Positions 9,720 to 19,151 are shown, counted from the first letter of the stretch. The stretch: DNA of 64,000 nt from Flavobacterium sp. CFS9 (GCF_041154745.1 NZ_AP031573.1:3286001-3350000); one strand, 5' to 3'. Translations and numbers: made by a program. The notes: generated by a model not told the origin, from the sequence alone.

Positions 9720-9793
9720 ATTAACGGTATTGTTTCGAAAATATTCAAGAACCGCCTTTTCTTATTAATTAATGTTTTTCTTATGACACCAAA

Positions 9794-9875
9794 AGTCCTA
9801 GCCCTGATGGGAGGGAAAATCCTTTTGTGTCCGCCGCGCCGGACACAAAAGATTGGAAGGACAGTAGGATTAGCT
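9794..9875. repeat. Hairpin-bearing dispersed intergenic element
   Basis: The sequence CCTAGCCCTGATGGGAGG is followed by a perfect 12-bp hairpin (CTTTTGTGTCCG at 9822-9833 and CGGACACAAAAG at 9840-9851, 6-nt loop), then GATTGGAAGGACAGTAGGAT. From memory this layout resembles a REP-like element common between Flavobacterium genes; that link needs a genome search. Confidence 0.5.
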
Positions 9876-9897
9876 TCTGAAAAATCAAATAAAAAAG

Positions 9898-10093
9898 ATC
9901 CAAATTCCAATTCAAAAAGACGTAATCAAAGAAAAAACATAGAACCTTAGTCTCTTAGAACCTCAAAGTTTCATAAGCCTTCGACTCCACTCAGGGTGAC
10001 CATTGGGGGGAAATTCTAACTCGAAAAATCCAAATTCCAATTCAAAAAGGCACAGTTACAGAAAAAAACTTAGAACCTTAGCCTCTTAGCCTC
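9898..10093. repeat. Two direct copies of a 66-bp intergenic repeat
   Basis: Copy 1 (9898-9964) and copy 2 (10028-10093) both begin ATCCAAATTCCAATTCAAAA and end with TTAGAACCTTAG plus CTCTTAG. They are separated by 63 bp of unrelated sequence. The copies differ at scattered bases. Confidence 0.7.
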
Positions 10094-10161
10094 TCAGAAC
10101 CTTAAAAAAAAACTATTTTTGTAATTCACGGAATCCGTTTTAGTTTATAAACCAAGTTATA

Positions 10162-13068
10162 ATGTCAATAATTAAAGAGTTAGAACAATTATCAGCATCA
10201 TTAGAAGGAACCCTTTTATACGATGATCTTCATAAAACACTTTATTCGACCGATGCTTCGGTTTATCGAATTAAACCCAATGCGGTTGCTATACCCAAAA
10301 CAATTGACGATATTGTCAAGCTGATAAAGTTTGCGGGACAGCATCAAATGTCGATTACCCCGAGAACGGCCGGAACTTCGTTGGCAGGACAGGCAGTGGG
10401 AGACGGATTGGTGGTGGATGTGTCGAAACATTTTACCAAAATTATTTCGTACGATGCAGAAAAGAAAACCGTAACGGTTCAGCCTGGTGTAATTCGCGAC
10501 GAACTGAATCTGTTTTTAAAACCTCATGGCGTATTTTTTGCTCCGATTACATCAACCTCAAACCGCGCAATGATTGGCGGTATGGTGGGGAATAACTCTT
10601 CAGGAACAACTTCGATTCGATACGGAGTGACTCGTGATAAAATTGCTGAGGTAAAAGCGCTTTTAAGCGACGGTTCGGAAGTGGTTTTTACAGATCTGAC
10701 TTCCGCTGAATTTATCGAAAAAACCAAAGGCGATACTCTTGAAAATAAAATATACAAAACCATTTACGACGAGCTTTCTGTTACAGCCACACAGGAAGAA
10801 ATTATAAAAGAGTTTCCGAAACCCGAAATTCATAGAAGGAACACAGGTTATGCTGTTGATATTTTATTGAAATCGGATTTGTTTGGCGGAACTGAACCCA
10901 CTATCAATTTAGGGAAACTGCTTTGCGGAAGCGAAGGAACACTGGCTTTTACAACCGAAGTAACGCTGAAAGTAGACGATCTGCCTCCACCTCACAGTAT
11001 TATGGTTGTGGGACATTATCACACGATTCAGGAATCATTAGAATCGGTTGTCGTGGCGATGAAGCATCATTTGTACACGGCAGAAATGATTGATGATACG
11101 ATTTTAGATTGCACTAAAACGAATCGGGAACACATTAAAAACCGTTTCTTTTTGGTGGGAGAGCCCAAAGCCATCATGTTGTTTGAAGTCGCATCGCACA
11201 CTTTAGAAGATGCTGAAAGACAAGCCGATGCTTTGATTGCTGATTTGGAAAAAAACAATTTTGGTTATGCACGGGTAAAAATTTACGGGAATGATATTGA
11301 TAAAGCCAATGAACTGAGAAAAGCCGGTCTGGGACTTTTAGGAAGTATCGTTGGTGATGATAAGGCAGCCGATTCAATCGAAGATACTGCCGTTGAATTG
11401 AGCGATTTACCCGCTTATATTGCTGAATTTTCGGCGATGATGAAGCGTCACGGACAAGAGGCAATTTATTACGCACATGCCGGAGCAGGAGAACTGCATT
11501 TGCGTCCGGTTTTGAATTTGAAAAAAACATCCGACTTAAAATTATTCCGAACTATTGCGACCGAGGTAGCGCATTTGGTTAAAAAATACAGAGGGTCTCT
11601 AAGTGGAGAACATGGTGACGGAATCGTACGCGGTGAGTTTATCCCTTATATGATTGGAGAATCCAATTATGAATTGCTGAAAAGAATCAAGCTGGCGTTT
11701 GATCCAAACTCGGCTTTGAATATTGGTAAGATTGTCAATGCCTTAAAAATGGACGAAAACCATCGTGTCGTTTCGGGCAGGGTGGAACCGGATATTAAGA
11801 CGTTTCAGGATTTCTCTGATAGTTTAGGAGTATTGCGCGCTGCTGAAAAATGCAACGGTTCCGGAGATTGTAGAAAATTGCCATCAGCAGGAGGAGCAAT
11901 GTGTCCGAGTTACCGAGCCACCAAAAACGAAAAAGAAACCACTCGTGCAAGAGCCAACGCTTTACGCGAATATCTGACCTATTCAGAGAAAGAAAATAAA
12001 TTCGACCAGAAAGAACTTTATGAAGTTTTTGAATTGTGTGTGAGTTGTAAAGCCTGTGCCAGCGAATGTCCGAGTAATGTAGACGTAGCAACGCTGAAAG
12101 CAGAATTTTTATATCAATACCAAAAAGCAAACGGGTTTTCGACCCGAAACAAAATTTTCGCGCACAACGCCAAACTGAATAAAATGGGAAGTTTGTTTCC
12201 GTCGATTACGAATTTTATTTCCAATCAGTCTCTCGTGAAAAAAAGCATGGGAATTGCGCCGGAAAGACAAGTTCCGTTATTGGCGAAAAAGACGTTTCAA
12301 AAATGGTATGAAAAAAATAAACCAGCACAAAGAGATTTTCCGAACGGACAAGTGTATTTGTTTAATGATGAGTTCACTAATTATTACGATGTTACTATCG
12401 GAATCGACGCTTTTGAACTGTTAACCCAATTAGGCTACGAAGTATTGATCGTGAATCATGAAGAAAGCGGAAGAACTTATTTGTCCAAAGGATTTTTAGA
12501 AGAAGCCAAGAAAATAGCAGATATCAATGTGGAGATCTTCAAGGATTTAATTGCTGCTGAAACACCTTTAATCGGAATTGAACCTTCGGCAATATTAACG
12601 TTCAGAGACGAATATCTGCGTCTGGCAACGAACAAAGAAGCAGCTGAAAAAGTGGCAAAAAATGCCTTTACGATAGAAGAATTCTTCAAAAGAGAAATTG
12701 TCGATGGTAAGATCACAGCTGATTCTTTTTCGGCAGAAAAGAAAGAAATTAAAATTCACGGACATTGTCATCAGAAATCACTAAGTTCGGTTGAAGCGAC
12801 ATTTGCGATGCTGAATTTACCAACAAATAATGTGGTTACCATTTACAATTCAGGTTGTTGTGGAATGGCAGGATCATTCGGTTATGAAAAAGAACATTAT
12901 CAGGTAAGCATGCAAATGGGAGAAGATACTCTATTCCCAAAAGTAAGAGCCACTGCTCAGGAGGTGAAAATCGCTGCCGCCGGAACCAGCTGCCGTCATC
13001 AGATTTATGACGGGACCAGCAGAGAAGCCCAGCACCCGGTAAGTATTTTAAGAAACTGCCTGAAATAA
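10162..13068 (+). CDS. FAD-linked oxidase with Fe-S and CCG domains (D-lactate dehydrogenase/YdiJ-like)
   Basis: A 968-aa protein, the usual length of the fused FAD/Fe-S oxidoreductases. It begins with a FAD_binding_4 domain (about 30-210; TPRTAGTSLAGQAVGDG and NNSSGTTSIRYG are flavin-binding loops). A FAD-oxidase C-terminal domain follows (about 270-535; GELHLRP and SGEHGDGIVRGEF). Next come two Fe-S motifs (CNGSGDC near 563, CVSCKACASECPS near 625), and a cysteine-rich CCG domain with HGHCHQKSL and NSGCCGMAGSFGYE. The family oxidises D-2-hydroxy acids such as D-lactate and passes electrons to the respiratory chain. The exact substrate is not set by sequence. It appears to be transcribed alone. 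Confidence 0.88.
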   Translation: MSIIKELEQLSASLEGTLLYDDLHKTLYSTDASVYRIKPNAVAIPKTIDDIVKLIKFAGQHQMSITPRTAGTSLAGQAVGDGLVVDVSKHFTKIISYDAEKKTVTVQPGVIRDELNLFLKPHGVFFAPITSTSNRAMIGGMVGNNSSGTTSIRYGVTRDKIAEVKALLSDGSEVVFTDLTSAEFIEKTKGDTLENKIYKTIYDELSVTATQEEIIKEFPKPEIHRRNTGYAVDILLKSDLFGGTEPTINLGKLLCGSEGTLAFTTEVTLKVDDLPPPHSIMVVGHYHTIQESLESVVVAMKHHLYTAEMIDDTILDCTKTNREHIKNRFFLVGEPKAIMLFEVASHTLEDAERQADALIADLEKNNFGYARVKIYGNDIDKANELRKAGLGLLGSIVGDDKAADSIEDTAVELSDLPAYIAEFSAMMKRHGQEAIYYAHAGAGELHLRPVLNLKKTSDLKLFRTIATEVAHLVKKYRGSLSGEHGDGIVRGEFIPYMIGESNYELLKRIKLAFDPNSALNIGKIVNALKMDENHRVVSGRVEPDIKTFQDFSDSLGVLRAAEKCNGSGDCRKLPSAGGAMCPSYRATKNEKETTRARANALREYLTYSEKENKFDQKELYEVFELCVSCKACASECPSNVDVATLKAEFLYQYQKANGFSTRNKIFAHNAKLNKMGSLFPSITNFISNQSLVKKSMGIAPERQVPLLAKKTFQKWYEKNKPAQRDFPNGQVYLFNDEFTNYYDVTIGIDAFELLTQLGYEVLIVNHEESGRTYLSKGFLEEAKKIADINVEIFKDLIAAETPLIGIEPSAILTFRDEYLRLATNKEAAEKVAKNAFTIEEFFKREIVDGKITADSFSAEKKEIKIHGHCHQKSLSSVEATFAMLNLPTNNVVTIYNSGCCGMAGSFGYEKEHYQVSMQMGEDTLFPKVRATAQEVKIAAAGTSCRHQIYDGTSREAQHPVSILRNCLK

Positions 13069-13350
13069 TTTTAGATTTTAGATTTTTCTCACGCCGATTG
13101 CAGATTGAGCTGATTTTTTTGAATCATTTTAATCCTCGTAATCTTAGATAGTAGAATCTGCATTATCTGCGTGAAAAAAAATTAAGTGCAGATAAAAAAA
13201 CAATTTGTGTGAATTCGTGTAATTCGTGGCTAAAAAAAGACTGTAAAAACAAAATCGTTTTATATATTTGAAATCAAGATAATTTTTGCATTATTTGCAA
13301 AATAAAACCACAAAGACCGAATTAAATTAATTTTAAAAGCAAAATTACAT
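13069..13350. other. Intergenic region with a dispersed CACGAATT-type repeat
   Basis: No gene is seen. At 13207-13230 the sequence GTGAATTCGTGTAATTCGTGG matches, with small changes, the segments at 15411-15432 (reverse orientation) and 15556-15582. Such degenerate AT-rich repeats fill several gaps of this genome. Confidence 0.5.
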
Positions 13351-15291
13351 ATGGCATTATCAGGTTTATTCCGAAAGAAAACGGTACAAGATATTCTGAA
13401 ACAAGTTGCAAAAAACGATGCGGACGGTCATAACGCATTAGGAAAACACTTAACTGCCAGAGATTTAACTGCCTTCGGAATCGCAGCTATTGTTGGAGCC
13501 GGAATTTTTAGTACGATCGGAAAAGCCAGTGCAGATGGCGGACCGGCCGTTATATTTTTGTTTTTATTTACAGCAGTAGCTTGTAGTTTTGCGGCTTTTG
13601 CTTACGCAGAATTTGCTTCAATGGTACCTGTTTCAGGAAGTGCTTATACCTATTCTTATGTTGCTTTTGGAGAAATTATAGCCTGGGTAATTGGCTGGGC
13701 CTTAATCATGGAGTATTCCGTTGGAAATATAACCGTTGCGATATCGTGGAGTGATTATTTTACGGGACTTCTCGCCAGTGGAGGGATTCATCTCCCGCAG
13801 TGGGTTCAGATGGATTACTTAACCGCTTCAAACGGATTTAATAATGCAACAGCTTTAATGCATAGCGGAAAAGCTTTCGAAAATTTAGAACCTGCTCTCC
13901 AGTCTGCCTATACGGCCTGGACTACTTCTCCGGTTTTATTTGGGTCTTTTCATTTTGTTGCCGATTTACCGGCTTTATTGATCATCATCTTAATTACAGC
14001 ATTGATTTACCGCGGAATGAAAGAATCCCGTAATGCAAGTAATATTATGGTAGTGGTAAAACTTTGTATTGTACTTTTGGTAATTGCGGTTGGTATATTT
14101 TATGTAGATACAACTAATTGGGACCCGTTTGCGCCAAATGGCATAAGTGGGGTTTTAAAAGGAGTATCGGCAGTATTTTTCGCTTACATTGGTTTTGATG
14201 CTATTTCGACTACAGCTGAAGAATGTAAGGATCCACAAAGGGATTTGCCACGTGGAATGATGTGGGCAATTATTCTTTGTACGCTTTTATATATTGCTAT
14301 TGCTTTGGTTTTAACCGGAATGGTGCGCTATAACGAATTGAATGTAGGCGATCCGCTAGCGTTTGTATTTGAGAAATTAGATTTAAAATGGATGTCCGGA
14401 ATCATTGCAGTGAGTGCCGTAGTAGCGATGGCCAGTGTTTTATTGGTTTTTCAAATGGGACAGCCACGTATCTGGATGAGTATGAGCCGTGACGGATTAT
14501 TGCCAAAACGTTTTTCAAGAGTACATCCAAAATTTAAAACACCATCGTATGCCACAGTTGTGACTGGTTTTGTGGTAGCAGTACCTGCGTTATTCTTAAA
14601 TCTTACCATGGTAACGGATTTATGCAGTATTGGGACATTATTTGCATTTGTATTGGTTTGCGCCGGAGTTTTGGTATTGCAAAATAAGCCGGAGATTCCA
14701 AGAGGGAAGTTTAAAACACCTTATATCAATTCAAAATATATAATGCCTGCTTTATTGATCATAGGATTAGTTTTTGCCTTTGGTTACAATAAAAAAGCCA
14801 CCATGAGTTTTATCACCAATGAGACCCAGGTTAATAGCCCGGCAGATATTATTACGTCATTGGATAAAACCGATTCTGAGAAAGTTTTCAATTATCTAAA
14901 AAGTATCGACGTTCAGAATAAAACTTCAGAAACAGCCGATTTAGAGCATTTACTAAGCCAGTATCAGGACGACGAAGCAAAATATGCTGAAGTTGTAAAA
15001 GGTTTACCGATTAAAGATGCTGCAAAATTCGAAAGCGGATTGAGTCTGTTCAAACATAAAATTCCAATGTGGATCTTCTTATTGGTATTGATTGGTTTAA
15101 CGGTTTGGGCTTTCAAACAGAATCTATCCTTAATTCCACTTTTAGGTTTAATCTGCTGTTTGTACATGATGGCCGAATTAAGTGTTTGGAACTGGATTTA
15201 TTTTACGGTCTGGTTAATTATAGGCCTTTGTATCTATTTTGGTTTTAGCCGAAAAAATAGCAAGTTAAACACGGAGAATGTTATAAGTTAA
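13351..15291 (+). CDS. APC-family amino acid permease
   Basis: A 646-aa integral membrane protein with about 12-14 hydrophobic helices. The N-terminal LTARDLTAFGIAAIVGAGIF is the APC substrate-binding signature (GAGIF unwound helix). FFAYIGFDAISTTAEECKDP in the middle matches cationic amino acid transporter-type permeases. A soluble insertion (about 490-570) between late helices is unusual; the final helices follow. It should import an amino acid at the inner membrane; the substrate is unknown. A terminator-like hairpin lies 90 bp downstream. Confidence 0.88.
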   Translation: MALSGLFRKKTVQDILKQVAKNDADGHNALGKHLTARDLTAFGIAAIVGAGIFSTIGKASADGGPAVIFLFLFTAVACSFAAFAYAEFASMVPVSGSAYTYSYVAFGEIIAWVIGWALIMEYSVGNITVAISWSDYFTGLLASGGIHLPQWVQMDYLTASNGFNNATALMHSGKAFENLEPALQSAYTAWTTSPVLFGSFHFVADLPALLIIILITALIYRGMKESRNASNIMVVVKLCIVLLVIAVGIFYVDTTNWDPFAPNGISGVLKGVSAVFFAYIGFDAISTTAEECKDPQRDLPRGMMWAIILCTLLYIAIALVLTGMVRYNELNVGDPLAFVFEKLDLKWMSGIIAVSAVVAMASVLLVFQMGQPRIWMSMSRDGLLPKRFSRVHPKFKTPSYATVVTGFVVAVPALFLNLTMVTDLCSIGTLFAFVLVCAGVLVLQNKPEIPRGKFKTPYINSKYIMPALLIIGLVFAFGYNKKATMSFITNETQVNSPADIITSLDKTDSEKVFNYLKSIDVQNKTSETADLEHLLSQYQDDEAKYAEVVKGLPIKDAAKFESGLSLFKHKIPMWIFLLVLIGLTVWAFKQNLSLIPLLGLICCLYMMAELSVWNWIYFTVWLIIGLCIYFGFSRKNSKLNTENVIS

Positions 15292-15377
15292 ACGTTATAA
15301 GAGTTCCATAGGAACGAAATAATATTGTAGGGATGGATTTTAATCCGTCCATTGAGATATAAAAAGATATAGATGAT

Positions 15378-15408
15378 AAGCCGTTCTGAGATTCAGAGCG
15401 GCTTTTTT
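15378..15408 (+). terminator. Intrinsic terminator after the APC permease
   Basis: AAGCCGtTCTGA, loop gatt, CAGAgCGGCTT, then a run of T. A strong hairpin followed by TTTTTT fits a Rho-independent terminator. Confidence 0.75.
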
Positions 15409-15612
15409 GTTGCCACGAATTTGCACGAATTCTTCTTTTGGGTGCTTGTAAGTTACTTTGATTTGAGAGATTTTATTTTTTGCGCGAATTGCAGCAAGGG
15501 GGAGTTCTAAATTACGATCTGAGTAAAATTTATACAATTCGTAGCAGTAGATAATCTGTGTAAATTCGTGTAATTTGTGGCCAAGAAAAACTCTAGTGCA
15601 AATTCGTATTCA

Positions 15613-15651
15613 AAAAAAATCCGCCAAAAGAAAAACCTTCAGCGGATTTAA
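15613..15651 (-). terminator. Intrinsic terminator after the PLP lyase gene
   Basis: On the minus strand AAATCCGC and GCGGATTT form a stem around a 20-nt loop, followed by eight T residues. It lies 27 bp past the stop codon of the minus-strand gene. Confidence 0.7.
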
Positions 15652-15677
15652 ACAAACTAAAAAAAAATCGTGCAAAT

Positions 15678-16904
15678 TTATTTATAAAGAATTGTTTTAT
15701 TTTGCAGGATGCCAAGCTCTGTCATGCAGGCTTTCATCATTTCGTATGTACGTTCGATATCATTGTCCAGACCGATAGAGAAACGGATTAAGCCATCCGT
15801 TAGCCCCATTTCAGCTTGCTCTTCTAACGGAATTTCACTTGAAGTAGAAGTTCCCGGTGCGCTGAATAATGTTTTGTAAAATCCTAAACTCACCGCCAGA
15901 TAACCTAAGTTTCGGGTTTGCATCAATTCCATTAATTCGTTGGCTTTTTCCAAAGAACCTACGTCTATGGTCAGCATTCCTCCAAAACCATATTCCGGAT
16001 TCATCATTGTTTTGTACAATTCATGACTCGGATGACTTTTTAATCCCGGATATACTGTTTTTAAACCGTCTTTTTCAAATTTGTCGGCTAGAACGTGTGC
16101 ATTATGACTGTGCTGCTTGATACGAATATGAAGCGTACGAAGGTTTTTCATCACAGAAGCCGAACGCAGACTGTCCATCGTAGGACCTAACAGCATACTG
16201 GCACCCGAGTTTACATTTTTTAGCGAATTGATAAACTCTTTTGAAGCACAGGTTACACCGCCAACAGTATCACTGCTTCCGTTTATATATTTGGTTAAAC
16301 TGTGAATTACAATGTCGGCCCCTAGTTTTGCAGGAGAAACTGATAAAGGTGAAAATGTATTGTCCACAACCAGTTTTAGATTGTATTTTTTGGCAATTTT
16401 AGCCAGACCTGCAATATCAGCTACTTCCAACAATGGATTGCTAACGGTTTCACAATATAGAATCTTAGTTTTAGAGGTAATCGCAGCTTCTACAACATCA
16501 AGTTTGGTAATGTCCACAAAGCTCGTTTCGATTCCAAAGCGAGGAATAAAATTCTTCAGGAAAGCATATGTTCCGCCATAAATAGTTCTGCTTGAAACAA
16601 TATGATCGCCCGCACTGCAAAGTTGTAAAAGAGTAGGAGTGATAGCCCCCATTCCGGAAGCCGAAACATTGGCAGTTTCCGTTCCCTCCATCGCTGCCAA
16701 CGCCTGATCCAGATACAAGTTACTAGGAGAGGAATGACGTGAATACAAATAGCATCCCTCCATATTTCCTTCAAAAGTATCGAACATGGTTTTGGCTGAA
16801 AGAAAAGTATAAGTAGAAGAATCAGAAATCGATGGATTTACACCACCAAATTCACCAAAGTATTGTAAATCCTGAATTTTGTCTGCCGGGTTAAAGTGGT
16901 TCAT
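15678..16904 (-). CDS. Cys/Met-metabolism PLP enzyme, probably methionine gamma-lyase
   Basis: A 408-aa protein when started at MNHFNPADK (16904); the longer frame adds 37 residues of non-coding look. The fold-type I PLP enzyme motifs are clear: SRHSSPSNLYLDQALAAMEG near the N-terminus, VVDNTFSPL (PLP-ring Asp), and HSLTKYINGSSDTVGG with the Schiff-base Lys. The C-terminal RFSIGLDNDIE is typical of the CGS/CGL/MGL family. These enzymes make or split C-S bonds of cystathionine, homocysteine or methionine. Divergent pairing with an Lrp/AsnC regulator favours a degradative methionine gamma-lyase, but cystathionine gamma-lyase cannot be excluded. Confidence 0.83.
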   Translation of the reverse strand: MNHFNPADKIQDLQYFGEFGGVNPSISDSSTYTFLSAKTMFDTFEGNMEGCYLYSRHSSPSNLYLDQALAAMEGTETANVSASGMGAITPTLLQLCSAGDHIVSSRTIYGGTYAFLKNFIPRFGIETSFVDITKLDVVEAAITSKTKILYCETVSNPLLEVADIAGLAKIAKKYNLKLVVDNTFSPLSVSPAKLGADIVIHSLTKYINGSSDTVGGVTCASKEFINSLKNVNSGASMLLGPTMDSLRSASVMKNLRTLHIRIKQHSHNAHVLADKFEKDGLKTVYPGLKSHPSHELYKTMMNPEYGFGGMLTIDVGSLEKANELMELMQTRNLGYLAVSLGFYKTLFSAPGTSTSSEIPLEEQAEMGLTDGLIRFSIGLDNDIERTYEMMKACMTELGILQNKTILYK

Positions 16905-17220
16905 AGTTGGTAGTTTTTGGTTGCTTTTGCGATTTTTATTTCTAATGAGAACCTTATATGTTCTTTTTTGCAAGAAATCTTTTTCAAAATAAGAGCTAAT
17001 TGGAAAATTAATCAATCGAGAAATAAATAATTAGATTTTAAAACTATAAAAATGTATTTATCCTGATTTTTAATCTAAATTTGATCAATGTAAGATCGAT
17101 TAATAGATTTTCTTTCATTTTACAACAACAAGCAAATAACCACAAACAAATAGCTACAAACGACAAAGAACAACAAACCATCAACTATCAACTATCAACT
17201 ATAAACTATAAACAGTAGCC
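16905..17220. promoter_or_regulatory. Divergent promoter region of PLP lyase and Lrp regulator
   Basis: A 316-bp gap between divergent genes. TAAATTTG at 17076-17083 matches the -7 consensus for the plus-strand regulator. TGATCAATGTAAGATCGATTA downstream of it is partly symmetric and could be an Lrp-type site. Just before the Lrp gene there is a simple-sequence run of ATCAACTATA/ATAAACTATA repeats (about 17175-17216). Confidence 0.4.
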
Positions 17221-17679
17221 ATGACCTTAGATGCCACAGATAAAAAACTCCTGGTTTTATTACAAACCGACAGTAAAAAAACAAACAAAGAATTGTCCTT
17301 AAAACTCAATCTCTCTGTGACTGCGGTTTATGAGAGAATTAAAAAGCTGGAACGCGAAGGCATCATTAAAAACTATGTCGCTCTGGTGAATAAATCTAAA
17401 ATAGAAAAAGGATTTGTGGTTTTCTGTCATCTAAAACTCATTCAGCATACTAAGGAATTTTTAACCAAATTCGAAAGCGAAGTCACCAAGCTAACTGAAG
17501 TTTTGGAATGCCACCACGTAAGCGGTGATTATGATTATATCTTAAAAGTTTTGGTGAAAGACATGGAAGCCTATCGCGAATTTTTGGTGACAAAACTCAC
17601 TTCGCTTCAACATATAGGCAGTACGCAAAGTATGTTTATGATTAGCGAAGTGAAAAACTCAACGGTGATTTCTTTTTAA
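17221..17679 (+). CDS. Lrp/AsnC-family transcriptional regulator
   Basis: A 152-aa protein, full family length. The N-terminal HTH starts LDATDKKLLVLLQTDSKKTN and includes LNLSVTAVYERIKKLEREGII (about residues 28-48). The C-terminal RAM domain contains VLECHHVSGDYDYILKVLVKD, the effector-binding and oligomerisation part. Members bind amino acids and control their transport or breakdown. Divergent placement from the PLP lyase gene suggests it controls that gene in response to methionine or a related amino acid. Confidence 0.9.
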   Translation: MTLDATDKKLLVLLQTDSKKTNKELSLKLNLSVTAVYERIKKLEREGIIKNYVALVNKSKIEKGFVVFCHLKLIQHTKEFLTKFESEVTKLTEVLECHHVSGDYDYILKVLVKDMEAYREFLVTKLTSLQHIGSTQSMFMISEVKNSTVISF

Positions 17680-17732
17680 GGTACTAAGGTTTTGAGGGTC
17701 TAAGTTTTTTAACTAGTATTATTTTAAAGTAA

Positions 17733-18191
17733 TTATCGCTCAGAAATTTCTTTTAGTTTATTTAATGCCGTCGGATAAGTATTTTTAAAATAATCTAAGT
17801 ATTCGTCTACTGTATCCAGATCAACAGTGACAGTAGTTATACCGTTATTTTCCTTATAGGAATAATTTTCATGTCCGCCAGTCCATTTTTCAACTTGTTC
17901 CCCTGTAGTAACTTCAGTTTCGCCATCCAGGAAACCGTAATGTCTGATAGATACAAATTTGGCTGGTTGGTTTTCTATAATTTCAGAAACCATTCCACCC
18001 TTCTTTCCGTTTTCATCCAGACCTACAAAATAGATTTTACTGCCTTTTTCCCAGCTTCCTTCATAAGTAGAAGTTGGATTAAATGCTGCTGTCCAATGTT
18101 CATAGGTATTTTTATCTTTCAAACCCAGCATCGCCTCATAAACTTTTTGAGCCGTTGCATTTATCTCTATTTTGAATTGTAGTTTTTCCAT
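17733..18191 (-). CDS. SRPBCC (START-like/AHSA1) domain protein
   Basis: A 152-aa single-domain protein. FKIEINATAQKVYEAMLGLKDKNTYEHWT near the N-terminus and the GSKIYFVGLDENGKKGGMVS strand region match the AHSA1-like SRPBCC fold, a deep cavity that binds hydrophobic ligands. Function in the cell is unknown. A start two codons upstream (18197) is equally possible. It is monocistronic. Confidence 0.75.
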   Translation of the reverse strand: MEKLQFKIEINATAQKVYEAMLGLKDKNTYEHWTAAFNPTSTYEGSWEKGSKIYFVGLDENGKKGGMVSEIIENQPAKFVSIRHYGFLDGETEVTTGEQVEKWTGGHENYSYKENNGITTVTVDLDTVDEYLDYFKNTYPTALNKLKEISER

Positions 18192-18424
18192 TTTCAATTA
18201 GGATTGATTAGACTTCAAATTTACATTTTATTTTTGGCTTATGTTTTTTGTTGTTTGATTATCAGTGTTTTTGTTTTTTTATAACATGTAAAAACAAGAT
18301 TCATCACAAAACAAAAAATAGCTAATCTTTGGTAATTCTTAGTTTTGCTAAAGGAAAAAAACATAAGTTAATTAACACTGTACAATAAGTAAAAAACTTA
18401 AATTTGAGTTTAAATAAGATAAAA

Positions 18425-18670
18425 ATGGAAACGAAGGAGTTAAGACGTAAGCTTATTCAGGATTTTGGTAAATTTATAGATGATGATTCTAAATTAGAAA
18501 TATTAGAAAGTGTTTTCGATGCTATAAATCATGACGAAAAAGATTCGATTGTTCCGGATTCGCATTATAATTTGGTTGCTGAAGAACGAGCAAAATATTT
18601 GTCGGGAGAAGTTGAGGGAGATTCATGGGAAGAGACAGAGCGTCGTTTGAATTTGAAGTATGGTTTTTAA
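18425..18670 (+). CDS. Antitoxin-like protein of a RelB/ParD-type pair
   Basis: An 81-aa acidic protein beginning METKELRRKLIQDFGKF. The C-terminal half (AEERAKYLSGEVEGDSWEETERRL) is typical of the addiction-module proteins that precede ParE/RelE toxins. The ATG at 18425 is chosen over 18404 because the extra residues are not conserved-looking. Its last 11 bases overlap the start of the toxin gene, the usual translationally coupled arrangement. The partner toxin is broken, so this antitoxin looks orphaned. Confidence 0.72.
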   Translation: METKELRRKLIQDFGKFIDDDSKLEILESVFDAINHDEKDSIVPDSHYNLVAEERAKYLSGEVEGDSWEETERRLNLKYGF

Positions 18671-18956
18671 AGTCAGTATTTTACCATTAGCATAGAAAGA
18701 AATCGATGAATCTATTGAGTTTTACGAAAGCAAAAGTAAAGGTTTAGGGAAGCGATTTTTAACTTATTTAAAATCATATCTCAAAGTTTTAAAAACCAAT
18801 CCCGAATTATTTGAAATAAAAAGAGAACCAGGTTACAGAGAAATGACTTTGGTTAAATTTCCATTTGTAATTATTTATGAAATTATAGATAACAAAATAA
18901 CTATTTATTCTGTATTTCATACTTCGAGAAATCCTGGACGAAAGCGTAATTTTTAA
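18660..18956 (+). pseudogene. RelE/ParE-type toxin with an in-frame stop at codon 12
   Basis: The frame begins ATG at 18660 (MVFKVSILPLA), hits TAG at 18693-18695, then continues open for 86 codons (KEIDESIEFYESKSKGLG to SRNPGRKRNF). The whole reads as a ParE toxin: the IDESIEFY helix, GYREMTLVKFPFVIIYEI and a final VFHTSRNPGR are the family's core. One base change at codon 12 (perhaps from CAG, GAG or AAG) explains the loss. No other disabling change is seen, so the inactivation is recent or is a sequencing error. A downstream restart without the first strand is unlikely to be toxic. Confidence 0.8.
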
Positions 18957-19116
18957 GCTTAAGGACTTTATCTTTTTCTTGTAAAATTATATAATGCGAA
19001 AAGGAAAAATCTTTCTGAATTTTGTATAAACCTTAGCGCTCTTAGCGGTTAAAACTCCATCTGAAATTTCACCCAAAAAACATTGAAAATTAAACTTCAA
19101 ACAAAACTTTATTCCT

Positions 19117-19124
19117 TAATTTTG
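19117..19124 (+). promoter_or_regulatory. -7 promoter box of lpdA
   Basis: TAATTTTG fits TAnnTTTG and lies 28 bp before the lpdA ATG. A TTG -33 element at normal spacing was not found. Confidence 0.45.
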
Positions 19125-19151
19125 TAACGCTAAAAATAAAATAGACAAACT

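Larger units (their letters stand above)
9720..10161. other. 442-bp intergenic region built from repeats
   Basis: No gene is visible. The region holds a degenerate copy of the end of the 8863-9300 gene (9743-9772), a hairpin-bearing dispersed element (about 9794-9875), and two direct copies of a roughly 66-bp sequence (9898-9964 and 10028-10093), each ending in TTAGAACCTTAG-type runs. It looks like accumulated intergenic repeat DNA. Confidence 0.6.
15292..15677. other. Intergenic region between convergent genes, terminators and repeats
   Basis: No coding region is convincing here. The gap holds one terminator for each flanking gene (15378-15408 and 15613-15651) and two copies, in opposite orientation, of the CACGAATT-type dispersed repeat (15411-15432 and 15556-15582). 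Confidence 0.6.

Noticed and set aside
15575..15778. Plus-strand 67-codon frame across the PLP lyase terminator
   Set aside because: It covers a terminator, a dispersed repeat and the antisense end of the lyase gene; no coding support.
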